The notes beneath the pieces were generated by a model. It was not told the origin of the DNA, searched no databases, and worked only from the letters and a program-made list of their open reading frames with translations. A stretch of 64,000 bases of DNA from CAYPUG01 sp964413905 (GTDB lineage: Bacteria; Chloroflexota; Anaerolineae; JAADDB01), in the NCBI GenBank assembly GCA_964413905.1, contig CAYPUG010000001.1:1-64000 (forward strand), in the 5' to 3' direction. The translations under genes and the position numbers were made by a program. Below, one piece after another: positions 8,213 through 15,955 of this stretch. Numbering within the stretch: position 1 is the stretch's first letter; each line of letters begins with the position of its first letter.

Positions 8213-8763
8213 ATTTCCCTCGGGCTCCATTAGGATGAGGTCGGAACGACCGCGGAGACCGAACTCTTCGGTCATCGGCCGGGCCTGGACGGCATCACCG
8301 GAGCGGAGCCAAACCCCGTAAGATGGCCGGCAGGGGATCCGACCGATGGGCATGAGCGCCTATACCGTTCCCCGAAGTCATCCCCTTATTCAACAGCAGA
8401 ATACCAAAGACGACCAACAACACAAGGAGAATGTTGAACACCTAAGTTCTCCGTCGACTTTCACCCCCTTTCCATGATATAACGTTTGGATGCCTCGCCT
8501 CTGATCGACTGACACCTTGGCTTTGAAGGAAGAAGGGAAATTCGTGGGCTTTTCGCGGCCTTCGGCCGCGAAAAGCCCACTCTTTACGCCGAAGTACATG
8601 AAACGCGATATGTCAGTCGATCAAGTCTGATAAACGAACCACATCCGTACATGCATCTCGGCTTAAAGATACCGGAAAAACTATAGCACAAAAATCGGCG
8701 AAAGGTAAAATCCTCCAATTTTCAGAAAATGGACAGGCATCTGGTGAACCCACAACACGCGCA
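8213..8763. other. Long intergenic region upstream of the MalK-type gene
   Basis: 551 bases without a convincing gene. It holds a complete dispersed element with hairpin (8501-8624). The remainder is AT-richer than its surroundings near 8680-8730. It must carry the promoter for the minus-strand ATPase gene and the 3' end of the mscS transcript; I see no clear -35/-10 pair. Confidence 0.6.
8501..8624 (-). repeat. Dispersed intergenic element, complete copy with 17-bp hairpin
   Basis: Terminal inverted repeats TGATCGACTGACA (8502-8514) and TGTCAGTCGATCA (8611-8623) are perfect over 13 bases. Between them lies a perfect 17-bp stem (8544-8560 with 8564-8580) closed by TTC. Read on the minus strand, the first arm is nearly identical over about 40 bases to the copy at 21622, and the second arm shares GCCAAGGTG with it. 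There is no T-run after the hairpin. Confidence 0.85.
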
Positions 8764-9780
8764 CTACGCCTCACGCATATGCACATCTACCTGAGGGAAT
8801 GGAATCTCAATGCCTGCCCGGTCAAATGCCTCTTTAATGCGCCGCCGCATTATGCGCTGGGCAGTCCACTGTTGGCCGCCCTTCACACGGGCCACCAACC
8901 GGAAATTAATGGACGAATCGGCCAACGCTTCCGGCCCTAACGGGATGGGCGGTTCCAAGAAGATGTTGTCGGGATTCTCCTCGTACAACGTTTTGCCGAC
9001 CTCGGTCAACACATCGAGGACATGTCCCAGGTCACTATCGTAGGCCACACCTACCTCCGCGATCGCTCGGGCCCAATCTCGCGTCTTGTTGGACACGGTG
9101 GAAATCTCACTGTTGGGAATAATGTGCAGAATACCGTTGAAATCCCGCACCTTTGTCACCCGCAAAGTCATCTCTTCCACCACCCCGCTGATCCCCGCAA
9201 TCTCGACACCGTCCCCTACGTGAAACTGATCCTCCAAGAGAATGAAAATACCCGCGATAAAATCTTGTACTAACTTCTGTGCCCCCAGACCAACGGCCAA
9301 GCCCACCACGCCGGCGCCGGTGAGCAGCGGGGCAATATTAATGTCGAACACATCGAGCATCATCGCAGCCGCACTGAACAAAATCACCACTCGGCCCGTC
9401 CAGCGGACAACGTTGCCGATGGTCAACACCCGCCGTTCATCCACCGCTTCATAGCGGGGCCACCGGGATTTTAAAACGCTCACGGCCAGTTCAACGGCCT
9501 CCCATCCCACGTACGCGAACAACACGATAAGCATCACCCGCACGAATACGTCCTGTACCTCCCCCGCCGCGAAACCAAACGTGTCGGCCAAAAGTCGGAT
9601 GAGTACATAACCGATGAGGCCGACCAACACCAACGAACCACCACGGCGCCCCACACGAAACATCCACGTTTCCCCTCTCACTATCCGACGTAAGAGCAGC
9701 AACAAGATAATTAAGCCGACAAGAAACACGAGATTCATCTCGTTCAAGACGTTCAAAATGCGGTTCATCAGCAAATCCAT
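8764..9780 (-). CDS. mscS: Small-conductance mechanosensitive channel, MscS family
   Basis: A 338-residue membrane protein that opens on membrane tension to release solutes in hypo-osmotic shock. It has about five N-terminal hydrophobic segments, the glycine/alanine-rich pore helix LLTGAGVVGLAVGLGAQKLV, and the cytoplasmic beta domain with DFIAGIFILLEDQFHVGD and GVVEEMTLRVTKVRD. MscS of E. coli has three segments; this one has a longer N-terminus. The ATG at 9780 is preceded by GGGAGGGCTT; the upstream ATG at 9819 lacks a site. An extended -10 (TGTTATAAT, minus strand) lies just upstream. It diverges from zur. Confidence 0.92.
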   Translation of the reverse strand: MDLLMNRILNVLNEMNLVFLVGLIILLLLLRRIVRGETWMFRVGRRGGSLVLVGLIGYVLIRLLADTFGFAAGEVQDVFVRVMLIVLFAYVGWEAVELAVSVLKSRWPRYEAVDERRVLTIGNVVRWTGRVVILFSAAAMMLDVFDINIAPLLTGAGVVGLAVGLGAQKLVQDFIAGIFILLEDQFHVGDGVEIAGISGVVEEMTLRVTKVRDFNGILHIIPNSEISTVSNKTRDWARAIAEVGVAYDSDLGHVLDVLTEVGKTLYEENPDNIFLEPPIPLGPEALADSSINFRLVARVKGGQQWTAQRIMRRRIKEAFDRAGIEIPFPQVDVHMREA

Positions 9781-9821
9781 AAGCCCTCCCTCGGTGTGTT
9801 CGAGGATCAATTTCCCCACAA

Positions 9822-9830
9822 ATTATAACA
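9822..9830 (-). promoter_or_regulatory. Extended -10 promoter element for mscS
   Basis: On the minus strand TGTTATAAT is a perfect extended -10 about 40 bases upstream of the mscS ATG; no good -35 is present, as expected for an extended -10 promoter. Assigned by sequence only. Confidence 0.5.
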
Positions 9831-9918
9831 CACTCTTCACGTAACCCTTTTCCCCCATCCTTCATCCATCTAAATGAAAAAGTTTTTCGATAACGTCGGA
9901 GTAGGGTATGCTCACTCC

Positions 9919-10368
9919 ATGAAGGACATACACCTCATCATGCAAGCATTGCGAGAGCGGGGATACCGCATGACCGCAGCACGGCAGGCCATTCTAAACG
10001 TGCTGCTGACCAGTACACGTCCTCTTTCGCCTGCAGAACTTCATCGCAAGGCGAGAGAGGCATACCGGGGTGTGGGACTGGTGACGGTCTACCGCACTAT
10101 TGAAGCCCTGATCGACCTGGGCGTACTCCGCCGCGTTCACCGGGAAGACGGGTGTCACGGATATGTGTACGTAGGCTATGGACACCGCCACATCGCGGTG
10201 TGTCGCGTGTGCGGGAAAGTACTCATTTTCTCGGGCACCGAAGACGTCTCAGTTCTAGAAGAAAAGTTGGAGAAAGAAACCGGTTTTCGGGTGGATGATC
10301 ACTTGCTGCAATTCGTCGGCGTGTGTGCCGAATGCCAGGCTAAGGAAAAGGAGGGTGCCAAACCATGA
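9919..10368 (+). CDS. zur: Fur-family metal regulator, probable zinc uptake repressor Zur
   Basis: The product has the Fur N-terminal winged helix (ALRERGYRMTAARQAILNVL, VTVYRTIEALIDLGVLRRV) and C-terminal dimer domain with the structural zinc pairs CRVC and CAEC plus metal-site histidines (GHRHI). Zur rather than Fur is inferred from its 4-base overlap (ATGA) with znuA. Start: the ATG at 9919 gives a 149-residue protein with a normal Fur N-terminus; the ATG at 9874 would add 15 residues with no family match. Neither has a ribosome binding site. A weak TTTTCG-17 bp-TATGCT pair at 9884-9912 would place transcription start almost on the ATG at 9919, suggesting a leaderless mRNA. Confidence 0.88.
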   Translation: MKDIHLIMQALRERGYRMTAARQAILNVLLTSTRPLSPAELHRKAREAYRGVGLVTVYRTIEALIDLGVLRRVHREDGCHGYVYVGYGHRHIAVCRVCGKVLIFSGTEDVSVLEEKLEKETGFRVDDHLLQFVGVCAECQAKEKEGAKP

Positions 10369-11288
10369 ATGGACGAATATCACGAATAATGATTGGGATG
10401 CTCATCGTTGCACTTGTGGGAAGCATTGGACTGCTGGCGGCATGCCAATCCCCCCGGCCCGAATCTCCCACGGGAAAAACGCATGAGGGGCCCCTATTGG
10501 TCGTGGTGAGTATCGCTCCGCTGGGGGACTTCGTGCGCCACGTGGGTGGAGATCGCGTACACGTTGAGGTGTTAGTACCGCCGGGTGCGAGTCCACACAC
10601 GTACGAACCTACACCCGGCCAAATGACGCTTCTGCACAAAGCGGACGTTTTAGTGCTCAACGGCATCGGACTGGAATTCTGGAAGGACAAAGTACTGAAC
10701 AGCATCAACAACCCAAAACTGCACGTGGTCGTTGCGGCTGAAGGACTCCACGTGGTGCAGACGGGTGAACACGGACAGGGAGGCAATCCCCACGTGTGGC
10801 TGGATCCCATCAACGCGGCTCTGGAAGTCGCCCGCATTCGGGACGCGCTTATCAACGTCGACCCCGGAGACAAGGATGTGTACCTGAGGAACGGCGCCGG
10901 TTACATCGAAGACCTGAAGACCCTGGATCGAGATATTATGCTCACCACCGCGACGTTTCCGAACAAGAAATTCATCGCCTTTCACCCGGCCTGGGAGTAC
11001 TTCGCCCGACGCTATGGACTGGTACAAGCCGCGGTCATCGAGCGCACGCCGGGGTCGGAACCCTCTCCTGGGGAGATCGCCGATATTGTGAGGACGGTGC
11101 AGGAAACCGGAGCCCGGGCGATCATCGCGGAGCCCCAATTTTCCACCAAAGCCGCGGACGCCATTGCTGCGGAGAGCGGGGCGAAAGTGGTGTTACTCAA
11201 CCCGTTGGGAGATCCCCCGGATTTCGATTACATCAAGACCATGCGCCGTAACTTAGAACAATTGAAGCGTGCTATGGCCGGCAAGTAG
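10365..11288 (+). CDS. znuA: Zinc ABC transporter substrate-binding lipoprotein
   Basis: A 307-residue cluster A-I (cluster 9) binding protein that captures Zn2+ outside the membrane. The signal sequence ends in a lipobox (LLAAC, residues about 23-27). The three metal-binding histidines typical of ZnuA are seen in GASPHTYEPTPGQ, GNPHVWLDP and AFHPAWEYFARRYGL, with the fourth ligand expected in FSTKAADAIAAESGAKV. The His-rich loop is very short (TGEHGQGGNPH). Manganese homologues exist, but the coupled Fur-family gene favours zinc. The following hairpin at 11293-11331 begins four bases after the stop and may stabilise or terminate the 5' part of the operon mRNA. Confidence 0.93.
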   Translation: MNGRISRIMIGMLIVALVGSIGLLAACQSPRPESPTGKTHEGPLLVVVSIAPLGDFVRHVGGDRVHVEVLVPPGASPHTYEPTPGQMTLLHKADVLVLNGIGLEFWKDKVLNSINNPKLHVVVAAEGLHVVQTGEHGQGGNPHVWLDPINAALEVARIRDALINVDPGDKDVYLRNGAGYIEDLKTLDRDIMLTTATFPNKKFIAFHPAWEYFARRYGLVQAAVIERTPGSEPSPGEIADIVRTVQETGARAIIAEPQFSTKAADAIAAESGAKVVLLNPLGDPPDFDYIKTMRRNLEQLKRAMAGK

Positions 11289-11292
11289 GAAA

Positions 11293-11376
11293 TTCACGGG
11301 ATGATCACGGAGACCGTGATCATCCCGTGAATGACTCCCCTCTTTATGACAAACGCGACCCAGCAGTCCATCAAAG
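11293..11376 (+). repeat. Dispersed intergenic element inside the znu operon (18-bp hairpin plus arm)
   Basis: A perfect 18-bp stem (11293-11310 with 11314-11331, loop AGA) is followed by an arm (11340-11376) that starts CTCTTTA, contains AAACGCGA and ends GTCCATCAAAG, matching the arm of the copy at 8580-8624 with a nine-base gap. It lies between znuA and znuC and runs directly into the znuC ribosome binding site. Confidence 0.65.
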
Positions 11377-11388
11377 CGAGGAGGAAGG

Positions 11389-12240
11389 ATGACATTACAA
11401 CAGGTAAAAACAGCAGCCGTGGTGCCCACGGGCAATGAACCTCCTGTTGTGGAATTGCACGATGTTTCGGTGGCATTCGACAGTTTGATCGTGTTGGAGA
11501 ACGTCAACCTGGAGGTTCGGCCCGGCCAGTTCGTCGCCATCATCGGGCCGAACGGCGCGGGAAAAACCACGCTGTTACGCGTTATCCTTGGACTTATCCG
11601 TCCCCAAAAAGGCACCGTCCGCGTGTTCGGCAGGCCACCGTGGGAAATGGGCGACGCGCGACAGCGCATTGGATACGTGCCCCAAGTCCTTACTGTAGAT
11701 CTGAAATTTCCTGTCACTGCGGGGGAAGTGGTCCTCATGGGCCGCTACGGACGCATCGGATTATTCCGACGGCCGTCTAAGGCAGACATCGCTAAAGCCC
11801 GAGAGGTCATGGCCCAAGTAGGGGTAGAACACCTTTGGAACAAGCACTTCGGCCACCTTTCAGGTGGACAACGCCAACGGGTTCTCCTGGCCCGAGCGCT
11901 GGTCAACGATCCGGACTTACTCATCCTGGATGAACCGACAACCGGCGTAGACGTCACCGCCACAGAAACCGTCTACAGTCTGTTACGCCACTTCCACGAC
12001 CAAGGCATGACCATCATCGTCGTCTCCCACGATGTGGGGGTCGTTGCCACATTCGTGGACACAGTTGCTTGTGTGAACCGCAAACTGATCGCACACGGCC
12101 GCCCGGAGGAAGTGCTTGGGTCTGAGGAACTGGCCCAAATGTACGGCTGTGATGTGGCCTTCTTCCACCATGGCCGCGTGCCTCACATGGTCGTCCAACC
12201 GGCACCGGAAGAAATAGAAGAGGAGGAGGTGGACTTCTGA
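11389..12240 (+). CDS. znuC: Zinc ABC transporter ATP-binding protein
   Basis: A 283-residue ATPase that powers zinc import with ZnuB. It contains Walker A GPNGAGKTT, signature LSGGQRQRVLLARA, Walker B LLILDEPTTGVD and the switch His in VVSHDVG. An N-terminal extension of about 18 residues precedes the usual start of the domain, and the C-terminus ends in an acidic tail (EEIEEEEVDF). The ATG follows GGAGGAAGG. The stop shares one base with the znuB start (TGATG), so the two are translationally coupled. The 100-base gap from znuA carries a repeat element. Confidence 0.94.
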   Translation: MTLQQVKTAAVVPTGNEPPVVELHDVSVAFDSLIVLENVNLEVRPGQFVAIIGPNGAGKTTLLRVILGLIRPQKGTVRVFGRPPWEMGDARQRIGYVPQVLTVDLKFPVTAGEVVLMGRYGRIGLFRRPSKADIAKAREVMAQVGVEHLWNKHFGHLSGGQRQRVLLARALVNDPDLLILDEPTTGVDVTATETVYSLLRHFHDQGMTIIVVSHDVGVVATFVDTVACVNRKLIAHGRPEEVLGSEELAQMYGCDVAFFHHGRVPHMVVQPAPEEIEEEEVDF

Positions 12241-13058
12241 TGGAGATACTTACATACACATTCATGCAGCGCGCGTTACTTTCCGGAACGCTCATCGGCA
12301 TCCTCTGCGCAACCGTGGGGGTGTATGTGGTCTTGCGCGGGATGTCCTTTATCGGTGCAGGAATCGCACACGCGTCCTTTGGCGGTGTGGCGGTGGGTTT
12401 TTTCCTGGGGATCAATCCCCTACTGAGCGCGGTAGTCTTTTGTTTGCTCGTCGCGTGGGGCATTGCCGGAGTGGCCCGATCTGGACAAGTGAAAGAGGAT
12501 ACCGCGGTAGGTGTATTCTTTGCATCCACCATGGCCTTGGGCATTCTCATCATCGGGCTGATGAAAGGCTACAATGTGGAGTTGTTCAGTTACCTGTTCG
12601 GCAGCATCCTGGCAGTGACCCCGACAGACGTGTGGTTGACCATTGGAATCAGCGTGGGGGTGTTGGGTGTAGTGGCCCTGCTCTACAAGGAACTGGAGTT
12701 CATTACCTTTGACGCGGAGATGGCTCAGGTGGTGGGATTACCCGTGACCGCGCTCTACTTCCTGCTCCTGACGTTAATTGCGCTGACCGTCGTCGTTTCC
12801 ATCAAAGTTGTCGGCATTGTTCTCGTTTCCGCGCTCATTGTGACCCCGGCCGCGGCGGCGTGGCAACTCACATATCGCTTTCGCGTGATGATGGCGTTGT
12901 CCATGATGTTCGGAGCCTTTTCCACCATCGGCGGTCTCCTGCTCTCCTATTGGCTGAACACAGCCTCCGGCGCGACGATTGTGTTGATCGCGACAACCCT
13001 CTTCTTCCTGGCTTTTCTCTTTTCACCCAAACGGGAACGCCCTTTATGGAGCCAATAA
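12240..13058 (+). CDS. znuB: Zinc ABC transporter permease
   Basis: A 272-residue ABC-3 family permease with about eight membrane segments. The family features are visible: the N-terminal LLSGTLIGILCATVGVYVVL, GIAHASFGGVAVG, and the conserved KVVGIVLVSALIVTPAAAAW in the second half. It would form the zinc channel in the cytoplasmic membrane with ZnuC. It ends 75 bases before the convergent acetyltransferase gene, with a strong hairpin in the gap. Confidence 0.94.
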   Translation: MEILTYTFMQRALLSGTLIGILCATVGVYVVLRGMSFIGAGIAHASFGGVAVGFFLGINPLLSAVVFCLLVAWGIAGVARSGQVKEDTAVGVFFASTMALGILIIGLMKGYNVELFSYLFGSILAVTPTDVWLTIGISVGVLGVVALLYKELEFITFDAEMAQVVGLPVTALYFLLLTLIALTVVVSIKVVGIVLVSALIVTPAAAAWQLTYRFRVMMALSMMFGAFSTIGGLLLSYWLNTASGATIVLIATTLFFLAFLFSPKRERPLWSQ

Positions 13059-13078
13059 GCGAGAATCTCTGATCAATA

Positions 13079-13119
13079 TTTTGGGATGTTCGCCGCCGAT
13101 GACGACGAACATCCCAAAA
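13079..13119. terminator. Hairpin between convergent znuB and the acetyltransferase gene
   Basis: A perfect 14-bp stem (13079-13092 with 13106-13119) begins with TTTT and ends with AAAA, so each strand reads a hairpin followed by a short T-run: the shape of a bidirectional intrinsic terminator. The stem contains GGGATGTTCG, also present in the hairpin at 51789. Confidence 0.75.
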
Positions 13120-13133
13120 CCCGACTCTGTCTA

Positions 13134-13661
13134 TCAACCACCACGAATGTCCACTTCAACGCGCAGGAGCATATCTTCCAGATGGGTGTAAGTGGGCAGA
13201 TGCGCTTTCTCAAGAATGTCCAAGATGCGAAGATTATCCGGATGGATGTAGGCGTAAAGCCGCGTGATGCCCAAGCGTCGGGCTCGGGCCACCAGTTCCA
13301 ACAGCAGTTGAGTCCCGATGCCCCGACACTGATAATCATCCCGCACCACGACCGCCGCCTCCGCCAGGGGGCCATGATCCTCCCGCACACAGCGGGCACT
13401 TCCCACGATCTCATCCTTCACCAGAGCCACCAGGGCCACTTCCCGGTTCGGCATGACCTCCACCGTCTCCCCGGCTCGCTCTAACAGGGACCTTCCTTCC
13501 ACGTTGGGGAGAAACGTGTGGAACCGACGATAGCGGGTTTCGGGAGAGAGGCGCAGGAGAAAGTCCACCATGCGCTGAGCATCGTCGGGACGGACATCCC
13601 GAATGAGTACTTCTTGCCCCTCACGCGTCCAAAACCGCTTGACGTTCTCCTGCGCATCCAT
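13134..13661 (-). CDS. GNAT-family N-acetyltransferase
   Basis: A 175-residue protein with the GNAT fold: VLIRDVRPDDAQRMVDF at the N-terminus, EIVGSARCV (beta 4), the acetyl-CoA loop QCRGIGTQLLLELVARARR, and ITRLYAYIHPDN. The domain resembles the acetyltransferase part fused to acetyl-CoA synthetase-like Pat enzymes, but it stands alone here. The ATG at 13661 lies four bases after the enoyl-CoA hydratase stop on the same strand, so the genes form one transcript; the open frame extends into that gene but not as real protein. Substrate unknown; protein lysine acetylation is possible but not shown. Confidence 0.85.
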   Translation of the reverse strand: MDAQENVKRFWTREGQEVLIRDVRPDDAQRMVDFLLRLSPETRYRRFHTFLPNVEGRSLLERAGETVEVMPNREVALVALVKDEIVGSARCVREDHGPLAEAAVVVRDDYQCRGIGTQLLLELVARARRLGITRLYAYIHPDNLRILDILEKAHLPTYTHLEDMLLRVEVDIRGG

Positions 13662-13665
13662 GGGG

Positions 13666-14442
13666 CTATCGTCCCTTCCACTCAGGTTGACGCTTTTCCA
13701 CAAATGCGGCCATACCCTCTTTCTGATCCTCTGTGCTGAACAGCGCGTAGAAGAGGAGTCGTTCGTGCTGGAGACCGGCCTGCAATGTGCTTTCCAACGC
13801 GTAAAGCACCGCCTCCTTGCCGAAGCGGACGGCCAACGGTGCGCGGGAGGCGATCTTCGCAGCCAACTTGATGGCCTCATCCAAGTACGTCTCTACGGGG
13901 TAAACGTGATTAACCAGGCCGAAGCGTGCGGCTTCCTCCGCGGTGAGCCGGCGATCGTTGAGGACCATCTCCATGGTCAAATACTTACCGATGGTTCGCG
14001 TCAGCCGCTGAGTGCCTCCGGCGCCGGGGATGATGCCCAGGTTGATCTCAGGCTGACCGAACACCGCGGTCTCACTGGCAATAATCATATCGCACGCCCA
14101 GGCCAACTCCGCTCCGCCGCCCAAGGCAAACCCAGACACCGCGGCAATGACCGGCTTCTTTGCCAGAGCCACCGCGTCCCAACCGTCCACAAAAGGTTCG
14201 GTTTTCATCTGTACGGGCGTCTTGTTCATCATTTCTTTGATGTCCGCGCCCGCGGCAAACGCCTTATCGTTCCCGGTGAGCACAATAGCCCGCACACTCT
14301 CGTCTTCATCCAATGCTTTGAACGCTTGAGCCAACTCCTTGAGAACGCCCAAGTTCAGCGCGTTGTACTGCTTGGGTCGATTCAGCCGCACCAGTGCGAC
14401 CCCCTCTACCGGCTTCTCGATAATCAAGTATTCGTACGTCAT
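13666..14442 (-). CDS. Enoyl-CoA hydratase/isomerase family protein (crotonase)
   Basis: The 258-residue protein has crotonase motifs: NRPKQYNALN, AGADIKEM (oxyanion-hole region), GFALGGGAELAWACDMIIA and QPEINLGIIPGAGGTQRL. Both catalytic glutamates of 2-enoyl-CoA hydratases are present (GGAELA and QPEINLG), so hydration of trans-2-enoyl-CoA in fatty acid or related acyl-CoA degradation is the best guess. No other beta-oxidation gene is nearby. The start ATG at 14442 has a very strong ribosome binding site (GGAGGTGATCCC, complementary to about ten bases at the 3' end of 16S rRNA). Co-transcribed with the downstream acetyltransferase. Confidence 0.92.
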   Translation of the reverse strand: MTYEYLIIEKPVEGVALVRLNRPKQYNALNLGVLKELAQAFKALDEDESVRAIVLTGNDKAFAAGADIKEMMNKTPVQMKTEPFVDGWDAVALAKKPVIAAVSGFALGGGAELAWACDMIIASETAVFGQPEINLGIIPGAGGTQRLTRTIGKYLTMEMVLNDRRLTAEEAARFGLVNHVYPVETYLDEAIKLAAKIASRAPLAVRFGKEAVLYALESTLQAGLQHERLLFYALFSTEDQKEGMAAFVEKRQPEWKGR

Positions 14443-14467
14443 GGGATCACCTCCGAAAGGGTTTGAC

Positions 14468-14572
14468 CTGATGGACGGACTCATCATGTTCTATGTCCCT
14501 CGGCATATTAAGAACAGAATCAATCCTTCTGCTCGGCCAAGAGACATGCCCAGAGTTTGATCCATCCATCAT
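14468..14572 (+). repeat. Dispersed intergenic element, full-length copy without hairpin module
   Basis: 105 bases that align end to end with the copy at 21622-21725: CTGATGGACGGAC at the left, CCCTCGGC and TTAAGAA in the first arm, CGGCCAAG and CAGAGTTTG in the second arm, and a diverged terminal repeat TCCATCCATCA. It fills the gap between queA and the enoyl-CoA hydratase gene. Confidence 0.75.
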
Positions 14573-14583
14573 CTCGCAAGGAT

Positions 14584-15663
14584 TTATAAAATAAGCATCG
14601 CATCACCGAAGGAATAAAACCGATAGCGTTCTCGAATCGCCTCCTCATAGGCCCGCATCATCAACTCCCGTCCCATAAACGCGGCCACCAACACCAACAA
14701 GGTAGACCGAGGTACATGGAAGTTCGTGATCAAGGCATCCACCGCACGAAACTCAAAACCGGGCATAATATACAAATCTGTCCAACCCCGGAAAGGTACC
14801 AAAGGGCCTCGTCGCGCCTCCTCAGGAATATCCTCCGGCCATCCCACACGAGCATCCTCCCCGTGAACGTGCTCCGGATGTGTGGCCGTCTCCAAAACGC
14901 GCACGCTGGTTGTACCCACCGCGACGAGCCGCCGGCCTTCGATCTTGGCCCGGTTCAGGGCGATGGCCGTTTCCACATCCAACTCTGCCCACTCCATGTG
15001 AATACGGTGCGCCTCCACATGCTCTTCCGTAATCGGTCGAAACGTGTCCAAGCCCACATGCAAGGTGACAAAGTAAAACGCGAGCCCTCGCTGCTTCAAC
15101 CGCTCCAACAAGCGGGGCGTAAAGTGCAAGCCCGCAGTCGGTGCAGCCGCGGAACCCTCCTCACGCGCGTACACGGTCTGATACCGATCGGGATCGTGGA
15201 GGGGCTTATGAATGTAAGGCGGTAAAGGCACATGACCGATGTGCTCCAACACCCCGTTCAGCGGCCGATTAAAACGCAGCAATCGTCCACCCGCAGGCGT
15301 AATGGCCACCACCTCGGCCACAATGTCCGGATCCTGTTCCAGATGTAGGTGCAATCCCGGTCGGACACGATGGCCGCGCACCAAGGCTTCCCACGTGGTG
15401 GCATCCTTGCGCACTAAGAGAAGAATCTCCACACGGCCGCCCGTGGGCTTGCGGGCGAAGAGACGGGCCGGAATCACTCGAGTATCATTGCCCACCAGAA
15501 CGTCCCCGGGCTGCAACAGCGTGGGCAGATCGTAAAAACGGTGATGGGCAATCTCGCCCGTCTCCCGTCTCACCACCATGAGGCGGGCATGATCCCGGGG
15601 TTCCACCGGTTCCTGAGCAATCAGATCCTGGGGCAATGTGTAATCGAATTCATCCGTGCGCAT
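14584..15663 (-). CDS. queA: tRNA preQ1(34) S-adenosylmethionine ribosyltransferase-isomerase
   Basis: A 359-residue enzyme that transfers and isomerises the ribosyl part of S-adenosylmethionine onto preQ1 at tRNA position 34, giving epoxyqueuosine. Family motifs seen: DFDYTLPQDLIAQEP-like start (DEFDYTLPQDLIAQEPVEPR), VGNDTRVIPARLF, EGSAAAPTAGLHFT, FVTLHVGLDTF, GTTSVRVLE and ALITNFHVPRSTLLVLVAAF. Length is usual. The ATG at 15663 is preceded by GGAGGAG. It is the last gene of a minus-strand run; no other queuosine gene is in the window. Confidence 0.97.
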   Translation of the reverse strand: MRTDEFDYTLPQDLIAQEPVEPRDHARLMVVRRETGEIAHHRFYDLPTLLQPGDVLVGNDTRVIPARLFARKPTGGRVEILLLVRKDATTWEALVRGHRVRPGLHLHLEQDPDIVAEVVAITPAGGRLLRFNRPLNGVLEHIGHVPLPPYIHKPLHDPDRYQTVYAREEGSAAAPTAGLHFTPRLLERLKQRGLAFYFVTLHVGLDTFRPITEEHVEAHRIHMEWAELDVETAIALNRAKIEGRRLVAVGTTSVRVLETATHPEHVHGEDARVGWPEDIPEEARRGPLVPFRGWTDLYIMPGFEFRAVDALITNFHVPRSTLLVLVAAFMGRELMMRAYEEAIRERYRFYSFGDAMLIL

Positions 15664-15711
15664 CGCGTGGAATGTGCTCCTCCGAGTGCCGGATGGTATG
15701 GCCTCATCCTG

Positions 15712-15942
15712 TCACCGAATAAGCCGAATGATCACGTTCAGTATAATGGTTAACAAGATGCTGATTAAAATCATACTGGTTAGTGGGAAGAAGCAAGAGA
15801 AATTGTCCTTCTGGATCACAATATCCCCGGGCAGACGTCCCCAAGGGCCCATACGTCCCATCAGCAGGAGAAAACCGCCGATGAAGACCAGAACAACGCC
15901 AAGGAACACTAACATTCGTCCCATCTCGGCCAATCCGTTCAT
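15712..15942 (-). CDS. DUF2905-family small membrane protein
   Basis: A 76-residue protein with two membrane segments separated by the DUF2905 signature GRLPGDIVIQKDNFSCFFPL. The first segment is LVFLGVVLVFIGGFLLL, the second ILISILLTIILNVIIRLI. This family is widespread, often beside ruvB or queA, and has no known function. Here it lies between queA and a secreted protein, 13 bases after the latter's stop, in one minus-strand run. Confidence 0.9.
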   Translation of the reverse strand: MNGLAEMGRMLVFLGVVLVFIGGFLLLMGRMGPWGRLPGDIVIQKDNFSCFFPLTSMILISILLTIILNVIIRLIR

Positions 15943-15955
15943 CGCACCACCTCCC

